DNA from: Bacillota bacterium
GTDB taxonomy: Bacteria > Bacillota > Clostridia > Acetivibrionales > DSM-1351
Length of the DNA: 64,000 nucleotides
Reading direction: 5' to 3'
Assembly (NCBI GenBank): GCA_023398105.1
Contig: JAEWST010000157.1
Coordinates: 5,899 to 69,898, forward strand
Within the stretch, counting starts at the first letter, position 1. Each line of letters starts with the position of its first letter. The notes under the pieces were generated by a model, which did not search any database, had not been told where the DNA came from, and worked only from the letters and a program-made list of their open reading frames with translations. The translations under genes were made by a program, and so were the position numbers. This document shows positions 36,446 through 45,579 of the stretch, piece after piece.

Positions 36446-37891
36446 ATGCAAAGACTACATATACCTAATTACGCAAATGACAGCTATTATTATAAAACTA
36501 TAGACTGCCTAGATACTCCTATAGCTATAGCTTCAGGATATTATGAATATGAAAACTATTTTTATTTTTCTGCTTTTTATTCATTACGTCTAATATGGGA
36601 GACTAATGTTGATAGATTTCAATCAATAAACTTAAGACTAAACAAATTCGGTTTAGAATTAGTGACAGTAAATATTACCAATAGAGAAACATTACTTAGT
36701 ACAATAAAATCTGTATTAGATGAGAAATATCCTATAGTTGTATATTTTGATTATTTTAGTATGTTTTATTGCGATTTCTACTATAAAAGGTATCATGGAT
36801 CTCATGGAATTATTATTAATGGCTATAATGAAGAAAATTCAACTATTACAATAATGGATTGCTCACATGTTGGTTTTGATAATCCTTTTTATAATCTAAC
36901 ACTGAAAGAAGATATTTTCTTAGACTTATGGGAAGAAGCAAATACATACTTCAATGAAAGACTCCCCAATTTTGCTAATAAATTGTTCTATATTAAACCC
37001 CAAAATACAAAAAAGATTATTTTTAGTGATTTCAAATTTTTAAAAGATGTAGTGGAAAATAACTATATTATCGAAAATGATAACTTGATTAGAAATGTAA
37101 TTAATAATAAAAACTTTAATATTTCAGTTTCTGAGTTTTATAAAAGAGACTATGTTGACTCTACAAAGAACATTTTCAAAATACTTGATAGGGTATATGA
37201 ACAATTAGTTAATGAAAATATAACCGTAAAAAACTATGAGGATTTTAAGCAGAAATACGTATATAGAAGGTCAATAGTGTTTTCTAGTTTTCTGAGAAAT
37301 TCTATTAGTAAAAAGGTTGATGAGAAAGCCATACCTAAATATACTCAAGAAATACAAGCCCTAAATAACGATTTTCGTATGTTAATTAATGAGTTGTACC
37401 TACAATATTGCACCAAAATGTCTAATGATACTTTAATGCAGTTCGAGGATTATAAGGAGCTTATAAACTATACGTCCGATGCTTTAGTTACTGCAAGCAG
37501 TGAGTTAGCGGCATATGATATATCCTTTAAAGCAGAAAGAGTAATTAACGGTAAATATAATGGTTTTGATACTGATATGTGGATTTCAAATGATATGAAG
37601 AATCCACACTGGTTAATGCTAGACTTTAAGAAAGAGATAGCTGTTTCTAAGTTTGTTGTTATCCATGATTCCCGTTCTCCAGATTTATACTTGATTGATT
37701 ATAGTATTCAAGGTAGTAATAATATAAATGATTGGGTAAACCTAATAGAAATAGAAGGAAATAATAAAGAGCAAACTACAAATTATTTAGAGGGACAAAA
37801 ATATAGGTACTATCGTATTTATATTACTAAGCCATCAAAAATAGATAATATGGCTAGAATATTTGGTATAGAATGCTGGGGATATGAGTAG
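36446..37891 (+). CDS. BtrH_N-type peptidase-fold protein fused to an F5/8 type C (discoidin) domain
   Basis: 481 residues; TTTGGAGGGG precedes ATG 36446. Residues about 15-180 look like a BtrH N-terminal domain, a papain/C39-like fold found in butirosin biosynthesis and peptide-natural-product clusters (DCLDTPIAIASGYYEYENYF, then YPIVVYFDYFSMF and HGSHGIIINGYNEENSTITI). The canonical Cys may be in the first segment (Cys near residue 17). Residues about 355-480 are a discoidin/F5-8C-like carbohydrate-binding domain (ALVTASSELAAYDISF, then PHWLMLDFKKEIAV and YYRIYITKP). The middle region is Asn-rich and helical. I know no family with this fusion; substrate unknown. Confidence 0.55.
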   Translation: MQRLHIPNYANDSYYYKTIDCLDTPIAIASGYYEYENYFYFSAFYSLRLIWETNVDRFQSINLRLNKFGLELVTVNITNRETLLSTIKSVLDEKYPIVVYFDYFSMFYCDFYYKRYHGSHGIIINGYNEENSTITIMDCSHVGFDNPFYNLTLKEDIFLDLWEEANTYFNERLPNFANKLFYIKPQNTKKIIFSDFKFLKDVVENNYIIENDNLIRNVINNKNFNISVSEFYKRDYVDSTKNIFKILDRVYEQLVNENITVKNYEDFKQKYVYRRSIVFSSFLRNSISKKVDEKAIPKYTQEIQALNNDFRMLINELYLQYCTKMSNDTLMQFEDYKELINYTSDALVTASSELAAYDISFKAERVINGKYNGFDTDMWISNDMKNPHWLMLDFKKEIAVSKFVVIHDSRSPDLYLIDYSIQGSNNINDWVNLIEIEGNNKEQTTNYLEGQKYRYYRIYITKPSKIDNMARIFGIECWGYE

Positions 37892-37953
37892 AGTAATCAA
37901 TCTGCGTAAATCAGTAACCCACATACAATTTTGTAGGGTGTATTAGGTTTTAC

Positions 37954-38026
37954 AAAAAAAGCAGGCTTAATGAAAGAGTCTTTCAGTTCCAGTTTGTGTG
38001 ACTGAATGGAAAAAGGCTGCTTTTTT
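37954..38026 (+). terminator. Terminator after the BtrH_N-discoidin gene
   Basis: AAAAAAAGCAGGCTT pairs with AAGGCTGCTTTTTT around a long inner region that itself can pair (TTCAGT/ACTGAA). A T-run closes it. The remainder of the spacer to 38194 holds nothing that I recognise. Confidence 0.7.
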
Positions 38027-38194
38027 CATGCCGATAAACAATAAATAAGTACAATAATTGAAGGGAATTCATGATAGTGTGTGAAATTAGAATAGCTAGC
38101 GATATTTTGATTGCTGAATTGTCCCAAAACTATAATAAAACAATAGCAATATTATTTCGTATAAAATTACTATAAAAACTATTTTGGAGATATT

Positions 38195-39175
38195 ATGTCA
38201 AAGCATATAAAAAGCGTTGTTTGGAGTATATTTTTTCTAATTACATACTTGGTTTTACAATTAATTGCCACTAAAACAATAGGGGAAGGAATACTCCATT
38301 ATACACCTGACTATTCAAATCCAGAAACATGGGCAAAATTTGTATTTTATGAACAGATAAATACAAATCTAACAAAGGTGATTCCAATAATAATATCAAT
38401 GCTGATATATTATATTCTGTATAAATGGATTTTAAAATCAAAGATAACAGCAAATTACGGGTTTTCAAAAGCTGGAGCAAGAAATATTTTTATAGGTATA
38501 CTTATCGGATTTACAGTGTCTCTACTAGGTTTATTAATATTATGCAATCAAGTATGGTATGAATTGATATATAGAAAAGGATTTTTAAATCTGTCTAATA
38601 TCTTTAATAATCAGGATGTATTAATTATAATCCGAAATACGCTTTTGATTAATTTATTCTCAATAATAATTATGGCAGTAATAGTTCCTTTTTTTGAGGA
38701 AATTTTATTTAGAGGACTTGTTTATAATAAACTTAGAGCTACACTACCGCTGTGGGTAACTATTATTTTGCAAGCATTATTATTTGGAATGGTACAAGGT
38801 AATGTGCTTAGCGGATTATATGCGTTAATTATTGGCATACTACTAGGCATTACATATATGATTACAAAATCAATATGGGTGCCAGTAATAATTCGTGTGA
38901 TTTTTAATATTTTCATTATGGCAATTATGGAGTTTGACAAAATGAGTTTGCTACTTGAACATTCAACATTTAATACGACAGAAGTTATTGATACATTTGT
39001 GTACAACAGTCTTGGTGGTAATAAACCAGATATAAATGGAATGCCTATAATGGCAAATATTATAATAGGAACAATAATATTATTAGGATTAGTGACTCAG
39101 ATAATATGGCTTTGGAGGTCTAACAGTAGACATAAAAATAAAACACAAATAGAAGGCACTTTTTCTTGTGACTAG
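38195..39175 (+). CDS. CPBP-family intramembrane protease-like protein, catalytic histidines replaced
   Basis: 326 residues; TTTTGGAGATATT precedes ATG 38195. About eight hydrophobic segments. The first motif FFEEILFRGLVYNKL near residue 168 is intact (Glu-Glu-x3-Arg). The second, normally F-x3-H, reads FGMVQ near 200, and the third, normally H-x3-N, reads RVIFN near 235. Two of the residues thought to form the active site are therefore lost, so the protein may be inactive or bind without cutting. Family members process prenylated proteins, act in bacteriocin immunity, or are abortive-infection related. It overlaps the end of the next gene's frame but not its likely start. Confidence 0.85.
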   Translation: MSKHIKSVVWSIFFLITYLVLQLIATKTIGEGILHYTPDYSNPETWAKFVFYEQINTNLTKVIPIIISMLIYYILYKWILKSKITANYGFSKAGARNIFIGILIGFTVSLLGLLILCNQVWYELIYRKGFLNLSNIFNNQDVLIIIRNTLLINLFSIIIMAVIVPFFEEILFRGLVYNKLRATLPLWVTIILQALLFGMVQGNVLSGLYALIIGILLGITYMITKSIWVPVIIRVIFNIFIMAIMEFDKMSLLLEHSTFNTTEVIDTFVYNSLGGNKPDINGMPIMANIIIGTIILLGLVTQIIWLWRSNSRHKNKTQIEGTFSCD

Positions 39176-39254
39176 ACTAACTTATACATCATTAATTCAA
39201 CACATTTATCTTTTAGAGTTGCAAGCTAAACCGATATTTTTAGGAGAAATAGCT

Positions 39255-39587
39255 ATGAATGAGTTCACATATTGCAAAATTGAAATTTTTATTCCAGAAA
39301 GCCACTTGACCATATTGCAAGATGTTCTAAGAAGCGTGGATGCAGGGCATATTGGAAACTATGATAGCTGCTTGTCCTACAGTAAGGTTATAGGCTGTTG
39401 GAGACCGCTTTCGGGTAGCAGCCCCTATATGGGTGAGGCAAATGCACTCAGCTCAGAACCTGAGTTAAAAGTAGAGGTTACATGCCTGCGTGAGAATATT
39501 GATGTTACAGTAGATGCCATAAAGAAAATTCATCCCTATGAGGTTCCAGTTATAAATGTTATTCCGTTATATAGGACGAGTTTTTAG
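39255..39587 (+). CDS. NIF3-like C-terminal domain protein (YqfO-like)
   Basis: 110 residues from ATG 39255 (TAGGAGAAA upstream). CKIEIFIPESHLTILQDVLR, then GHIGNYDSCLSYSKVIGCWR and RENIDVTVDAIKKIHPYEVP resemble the small insert/C-terminal domain of the NIF3/YqfO family, which also occurs alone. The fold is ferredoxin-like, as in PII and CutA proteins, so it is probably a trimer that senses or binds a small ligand. Function unknown. Confidence 0.75.
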   Translation: MNEFTYCKIEIFIPESHLTILQDVLRSVDAGHIGNYDSCLSYSKVIGCWRPLSGSSPYMGEANALSSEPELKVEVTCLRENIDVTVDAIKKIHPYEVPVINVIPLYRTSF

Positions 39588-39627
39588 TGTGATGGGGTTT
39601 GAGGGATATTAAAGAGATTAACTAATA

Positions 39628-39670
39628 GCAACAAAAAAATGGTATCTGTAAAAGATATCTTTTTTTGTTG
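39628..39670 (+). terminator. Bidirectional terminator-like stem
   Basis: CAACAAAAAAATGGTATCT pairs with AGATATCTTTTTTTGTTGG around a small loop (about 39628-39668). It precedes the GmrSD-like gene. The bases after it resemble those after the stem at 33820. Confidence 0.7.
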
Positions 39671-39789
39671 GCTTATCTATAGAAAATAAGTAAATAAATT
39701 CAATATTATAAAGGAAAATGGGAGCTGATTGTAGAATTAAAAGGGTTAGGTGGAAGGTTGGCAGAGAACAGAGACAGAGAGGTGCTTAT

Positions 39790-41418
39790 ATGGAAGCTAA
39801 GGAAAGAAAAATAAATGAAATACTTACAGAAAATAGACTTTATGAAATTCCAGCATATCAGAGACCATATTCATGGGATGAAGAGCATTCATTAGAATTA
39901 ATTCAAGATATATACAATGCATTTAAACGAAATGATACAGAATATTTTATTGGTTCAATAATTACAATTGAAAAAGAGAAAAATAGAACATATGATGTAG
40001 TGGATGGACAGCAAAGGCTAACTACTTTAAACTTAATATTTGCAGTCTTAAAGCAGATGATATCAAATAAGTCTAGCGTTGAAGATATTCAAAAAAGGCT
40101 AATGCCACTTAATCCACATACAGATGAGCCTGAAAAACCTAGACTTACAGTAAGAATGCAAGATCAGAATTTTTTTCTAAACCATATAATTCTAGGAGAA
40201 AAGGTTAAAGAATATCAAGAAATTTCTGAAACGCAGGAAAGATTACGTACAAATTCTAATGAAATTAAAAATTTCTTGAAATCTATTGAAGAGTCAGAAA
40301 ATGGTCTAAGAAGGTTGGTAAATTACATTTTAGAACATGTGTATGTAGTTTTTGTTATAACAGATAGTCTTACTTCGGCATACAGACTCTTTAATGTTTT
40401 AAACGCAAGAGGATTGTCTTTATCCAACGGTGATTTATTAAAAAATAAGTTGTTTGAGTATGCAGAGAAAAAAGAACAAGAAAGAAAACAAATAGAGAAT
40501 TCGTGGAATGAATTAGAACAAATTGTGGGTATAAAAAATCTTGACATATTTCTTGGACACTTAAGGACAGCAATTAAAGGTAATAAGGCAAAAGAAACAT
40601 TATATAAAGAATTTTATGAGATTATTGATGAAAATTATAAAGAGTTTCCTTCAAAATTTGCAAAACTATTAGTAGATTCTGCTAATAATTATGTAAAAAT
40701 AATAGAAAAGGATTTTGAAGATTGCAAGACAGATATTTATTTACAATCCTTAGAAAATGTTTCACATGATGAATGGATACCCCCAATATTGGCATTTCTC
40801 AACAAACCTGTAAAAAATATGGAACTCTATGATTTTATTGGACTAATTGATAGAATAACTTATCAAAATTGGATAAGAAGATTAGGTAAAACTAAAAGGA
40901 ATACAGTATATTATAGGTTAATAAATCAAATAAACAATAGTGAAACTACTGATATAATTAGACATACAGTTGTGGAGTTTGCTAATAATGAAGAATTCAA
41001 GAGTCATTTAGAGAGTGATTTTTACAATAATACTTATTGTAAAGCAGTTCTTTTTAGAATAGAAAGAGAATTGCAAGACGATAGTGTTTCAAAGGATTTT
41101 AACGGTAGAATTACAATAGAACATGTATTACCTCAATATCTTCAAGATGAATACTGGACAATACGATTTACAAAAGAAAAGCATAGAGAATTGTTAAATA
41201 GAATTGGAAATTTAACATTATTAAGTGCAAGTAAAAATTCATCTGCAAAAGCATTTTCTTTTGATAAAAAAAAGGAGATTTATATTCAATTGAATAAAAA
41301 AGTATCTTTTGATTTAACCAAAGAAATATGTGAAGAAATAGAATGGACAGAAGAAATAATAAGACAGAGGCAGAAGAGATTGATAGAATGTATTATGAAT
41401 ATATGGGAAATAAATTGA
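39790..41418 (+). CDS. DUF262/DUF1524 protein (GmrSD-like restriction factor)
   Basis: 542 residues from ATG 39790 (AGAGAGG upstream); the frame opens 24 codons earlier with a basic stretch that lacks a site. DUF262: LYEIPAYQRPYSWDEEHSLE near residue 18 and VVDGQQRLTTLNLIF near 70, the nucleotide-binding ParB/DUF262-like core. DUF1524, an HNH-type nuclease: ITIEHVLPQYL near 443, then NRIGNLTLLSASKNSSAKA near 470. GmrSD-type enzymes cut DNA with modified cytosines and act as type IV restriction systems. A helicase-nuclease gene follows after 148 bases. Confidence 0.9.
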   Translation: MEAKERKINEILTENRLYEIPAYQRPYSWDEEHSLELIQDIYNAFKRNDTEYFIGSIITIEKEKNRTYDVVDGQQRLTTLNLIFAVLKQMISNKSSVEDIQKRLMPLNPHTDEPEKPRLTVRMQDQNFFLNHIILGEKVKEYQEISETQERLRTNSNEIKNFLKSIEESENGLRRLVNYILEHVYVVFVITDSLTSAYRLFNVLNARGLSLSNGDLLKNKLFEYAEKKEQERKQIENSWNELEQIVGIKNLDIFLGHLRTAIKGNKAKETLYKEFYEIIDENYKEFPSKFAKLLVDSANNYVKIIEKDFEDCKTDIYLQSLENVSHDEWIPPILAFLNKPVKNMELYDFIGLIDRITYQNWIRRLGKTKRNTVYYRLINQINNSETTDIIRHTVVEFANNEEFKSHLESDFYNNTYCKAVLFRIERELQDDSVSKDFNGRITIEHVLPQYLQDEYWTIRFTKEKHRELLNRIGNLTLLSASKNSSAKAFSFDKKKEIYIQLNKKVSFDLTKEICEEIEWTEEIIRQRQKRLIECIMNIWEIN

Positions 41419-41566
41419 TTTCTACTTAAGTATATTTGTTTATAGTAAATAATGGAAATAAAGATAAGGTTATAGAAATATATTTAAAGAAAATATAAAT
41501 ATTTATATTATTGATAAGAACCACTATTGTAAGATATATTTAAATTTATCAGGGGATGATCTACTA

Positions 41567-44500
41567 ATGAAAACAATACTCAATAAATATAAAGATAGAC
41601 TTATAAATCTTAGCAGTAGAAATAGAAGTCTAGTACTTAAAAAAATACACAAAAAAAGAGCATTTGATTTAACTGGTTTGAATACATTAAATGAAAAACT
41701 AGATGAACATATTGTGCCATATATATGTAAGCGAGAAGTGGATAGGTTTTTATTATTAGAAGATCCTTATGAAATAAGAATACAAGAAATAGGCAAATTG
41801 GATGAAGAAATCAAATCTGTAAAGGAAAAGCTTGTAAATCAACTAAATATAGATGACAAGCAGCTATTGGAACAAAAAAAGCTGGAAATTGATAATAAAA
41901 TTCAAGAGAAATATGAGTTGGAGTTAAAAAAGATAGATAAGAAATTTGATAAGATAATAGACTTTTCAAATAGTCTTATTTATTTACAAAGAGAGATAAG
42001 TGCTACCGAAAAGGAGACAGGTCTATATGAGCTGTTTGTTGGATATCCTTTCTCAGAAGGAAGATTTCATGATAATTCTTTTGTAAAAGCTCCCTTATTA
42101 CTATTCCCTGTAAGGATTATTAAAGATCATAATAAATGGTATCTTGAAAATATTCTGGATCAGGATATACTTATCAACAAAGTTTTTGTGCTGGGTTATG
42201 CAAAATATAATGAAGTAAAAGTTAATAATTTTGACACAGAATTTTCATCTCTTGAGCAGTTTGGGGATAATCTCACAGAAAGTATTTTAAGCTACTTTGA
42301 TGAAAATAAAATAAAAATACAGGATACTGGAATCAGACATATAGAAAAATTCATAGACTATACTAACCAAAGCCTACCCAATTATAAAATAGGTGAAATA
42401 GTTTTAAAGAATTATATTGTTCTAGGACAGTTTCCAATTGCAAATTCAATTTATAATGATTACCAGTTGTTAGAAAGTGTTGAACTCAAAAATACTTTAC
42501 TGGATAAATTACTGCTCAACGATATATCAACTGATACTACAAGTAGTGAAGATAGTGAGGAAGATGGTAAATTACGATTTTCTGAAAGAGATATTAACTT
42601 TATTACTCCTTTGGACTATAGTCAAGAGAATGCTATAAAAAAGGCTAATGATACCCAACAGTTAGTTATATATGGACCTCCAGGGACAGGAAAATCTCAA
42701 ACTATTGCAAATATAATAGCTGATGCTTTATTTAAAGGAAAAAGAGTTTTGATGGTATCCCAAAAAAGAGCCGCTCTTGATGTTATATTCAATAGGCTTT
42801 CTTCAATACAATCAAAGGTATTACTCCTTCACGATGTTAATAAAGATAAAAAAAGCTTTTATGATAAAGTTTCGGATATGCTTGAGTCATTTGATAACTC
42901 TAATCATTGTGCTGATGTTAACAAAAAAGCACAACAAATTGATGATGCAATTATACAGCTTGAAGGGATTGCGGATATGCTGCATAAACCTAGAGAATTT
43001 GGTATAACACTGCAGCAAATGTACTCTAAAACAAAGGCTATAAATAGTAAGTCAGACATGCGTTATGATCAATTTAAAGCATTTAGAAGTGAAAATTGGT
43101 TTAAAGAATATAAATACAAAGAGATAAAAGAAGCCGTTTCAAAAATTAATACAGAGGAAATAATTAAAAATTACATTGGGCTATCCAATATGATTTCAGA
43201 CAACTTTTTGTTAACACAATTGAAGAGTGATCTTGATATATTCAAGGCTGATGATTTTTGCAATAGAAAAGATAGCATTTTACAAGCATGCCAAGAGGGT
43301 ATTTATAGTTTACTGGAAAATAAAAAAGGAAAATGCTTAATTCAATTGTATAAAAGCAAATATTTTAAAATAGAAAAAAATGATATAACAGAACTTATTG
43401 ATAAGTTAAATAATGATGAAAACAGTCGTTTACTTATACCTTTAAATAATGGAAGATGGTGGAGCTTAAAATATTGGCTTCAGTATAAGCAAAACAAAAT
43501 TATAGAACAAGAAAATAAAGCGGAGTTTGAAAGACTGAAAGAAGAAATCCAAAAAGAAATTTTGGATTTTAATAGTAAAATTTTTAATGCGATAAAAGAA
43601 TTACAATTTTTAAACAGTGTACTTGAAGAAAAGATTGTATCAAGCCTAATGCTTGATATTTTTAATGGTGCTAATATAGATGAAAAACTAATGTTTATTG
43701 AACGGGCTATAGAAAAATACGATGAATACAAGCACCTAAATAGTATTTTTAGTTATTTTGATAGCTTAGATAAAAATATATTAAAGTACTGCTACCAACA
43801 TACAGAATCAGTAGAAAAATTTAAAGAACTAATTAATTATATTTTAGAATTTGCAATTCTTAATAATATCTATGATATTGAAAAGCTAACAGTTGAAAAG
43901 CATTCCATACTGAATATTGCTAGATTTAAGGATTTAACAGAACAAATAAACGAATTAATGAAAGAAAAGAACTCACTAACACCTAGTTTAATAGTCAGCA
44001 CTTGGAATAAAAAGATTGCCCAATATTCTGAGTCAAAAATTTATAAGGAGTTTAAGAGGCAAGCAAACAAAAAAAGAATGCTTTGGCCTATTCGTAAGTA
44101 CGTCAGTGAGTTTTCTGAAATGGCACTAAACCTATTTCCATGCTGGTTAATAAGTCCTGAGACAGTATCAGATGTTTTACCGTTAAATAATGGACTATTT
44201 GATGTGGTTATTTTTGATGAAGCATCGCAAATGTTTATTGAAAATGCAATTCCTACGATATTTAGAGGGAATAAAGTTATTGTTGCAGGGGATGATAAGC
44301 AGCTAAAACCCAATTCGCTATTTGCTTCAAAATATGATGATGAGATTGATGAAGAGGATATTAAACTTGAAAGTTCGGCAGCTCTTGAAGAGGAAAGCCT
44401 ACTTGACTTGGCAAAGGTCAATTTTGATTCAGTACATCTAAACTATCATTATCGTTCAAGATATGATGAACTTATTAATTTTTCAAATTATGCATTTTAC

Positions 44501-45490
44501 AGAGCGAAATTGCAGGTGTCACCGAATATTATTAACACAAATGCTTCAACTCCACCAATCAAAAGGATAAAGGTCAAGGGACTATGGAGTGATCGTAAGA
44601 ATATTGCTGAGGCAGAAGAAATAGTTAAATTGGTTTCAAAAATATTTAAGCTAAGAAAAAATAGCGAAACTATTGGTATTATTACTTTTAATATGAATCA
44701 AAAAGACTTGATTGAGGATATGTTGGAGCTTAAAGCTAATGAGGATGCTGAGTTCAGAGCACAATACCTAAACGAAATTGATAGGAAAGATGGTAATGAG
44801 GATGTAAGTATATTTGTAAAAAATATTGAGAATGTTCAAGGTGATGAAAGAGATATTATTATTTTTTCAATAGGCTATGCACCTGACGAAAAAGGTAGGA
44901 TGTCTGTTAATTTTGGTTCTTTATCTAAAGACGGAGGAGAGAATAGGCTTAATGTGGCTATAAGCAGAGCAAAGAAAAGGGTGTATATTATTACATCAAT
45001 AGAACCTGAGCAATTAAATGTGGAAGGTACAAAAAACGCTGGTCCAAAGTTATTTAAAAAATATCTTCAATATGCACGAGAAGTATCTAATAAAAATATT
45101 GATGAAGCAAATTCTATTTTGTATAGTTTACTGGATTCAGATATAGATAGACCTAATGTGATAAAGTATGATAGTGATTTTGAAATGGAGGTTCGTGATG
45201 CTCTTGTATCAAGGAGCTATCACGTAGAAACACAAGTTGGTGTCTCAGGATATAGGATTGATTTAGCTATATACGACAAAAATACGTCAAAATATGTTTT
45301 GGGAATTGAATGTGATGGCGCAGCTTATCACAGTTCAAAGTCTGCTCGTGAGCGAGATATTCATAGGCAGAGATATCTTGAATCAAGAGGATGGAAGATT
45401 ATAAGAATTTGGAGTAGGGATTGGTGGAATAATCCTGAAGCAGAAGTCAATAAGATTGAATTTTATTTAAAAACTGTAGCAAATATATAA
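41567..45490 (+). CDS. DUF4011-type superfamily 1 helicase with C-terminal Vsr-like nuclease domain
   Basis: 1307 residues; GGGGATGATCT before ATG 41567. The N-terminal DUF4011-like segment (LNKYKDRLINLSSRNRSLVL) is followed by the SF1/UPF1-like helicase core: Walker A IYGPPGTGKSQTIANIIA near residue 370, Walker B DVVIFDEASQMF near 882, LNYHYRSRY near 960, and NVAISRAKKRVYIITS near 1129. A long insertion separates the first two motifs. The last 130 residues form a PD-(D/E)xK/Vsr-like nuclease: FEMEVRDALVSRSYHVETQV, RIDLAIY and GIECDGAAYHSSKSARERD. Such proteins are common in defence islands; the GmrSD-like gene upstream supports that. Confidence 0.88.
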   Translation: MKTILNKYKDRLINLSSRNRSLVLKKIHKKRAFDLTGLNTLNEKLDEHIVPYICKREVDRFLLLEDPYEIRIQEIGKLDEEIKSVKEKLVNQLNIDDKQLLEQKKLEIDNKIQEKYELELKKIDKKFDKIIDFSNSLIYLQREISATEKETGLYELFVGYPFSEGRFHDNSFVKAPLLLFPVRIIKDHNKWYLENILDQDILINKVFVLGYAKYNEVKVNNFDTEFSSLEQFGDNLTESILSYFDENKIKIQDTGIRHIEKFIDYTNQSLPNYKIGEIVLKNYIVLGQFPIANSIYNDYQLLESVELKNTLLDKLLLNDISTDTTSSEDSEEDGKLRFSERDINFITPLDYSQENAIKKANDTQQLVIYGPPGTGKSQTIANIIADALFKGKRVLMVSQKRAALDVIFNRLSSIQSKVLLLHDVNKDKKSFYDKVSDMLESFDNSNHCADVNKKAQQIDDAIIQLEGIADMLHKPREFGITLQQMYSKTKAINSKSDMRYDQFKAFRSENWFKEYKYKEIKEAVSKINTEEIIKNYIGLSNMISDNFLLTQLKSDLDIFKADDFCNRKDSILQACQEGIYSLLENKKGKCLIQLYKSKYFKIEKNDITELIDKLNNDENSRLLIPLNNGRWWSLKYWLQYKQNKIIEQENKAEFERLKEEIQKEILDFNSKIFNAIKELQFLNSVLEEKIVSSLMLDIFNGANIDEKLMFIERAIEKYDEYKHLNSIFSYFDSLDKNILKYCYQHTESVEKFKELINYILEFAILNNIYDIEKLTVEKHSILNIARFKDLTEQINELMKEKNSLTPSLIVSTWNKKIAQYSESKIYKEFKRQANKKRMLWPIRKYVSEFSEMALNLFPCWLISPETVSDVLPLNNGLFDVVIFDEASQMFIENAIPTIFRGNKVIVAGDDKQLKPNSLFASKYDDEIDEEDIKLESSAALEEESLLDLAKVNFDSVHLNYHYRSRYDELINFSNYAFYRAKLQVSPNIINTNASTPPIKRIKVKGLWSDRKNIAEAEEIVKLVSKIFKLRKNSETIGIITFNMNQKDLIEDMLELKANEDAEFRAQYLNEIDRKDGNEDVSIFVKNIENVQGDERDIIIFSIGYAPDEKGRMSVNFGSLSKDGGENRLNVAISRAKKRVYIITSIEPEQLNVEGTKNAGPKLFKKYLQYAREVSNKNIDEANSILYSLLDSDIDRPNVIKYDSDFEMEVRDALVSRSYHVETQVGVSGYRIDLAIYDKNTSKYVLGIECDGAAYHSSKSARERDIHRQRYLESRGWKIIRIWSRDWWNNPEAEVNKIEFYLKTVANI

Positions 45491-45579
45491 AAAAACAGAA
45501 ATCCACACACCTCCAGCTATGGCAATAAGTAAACAACTAATTGGCTTGTATATTTATTAAATTTAAGGTCAGGTGTATT

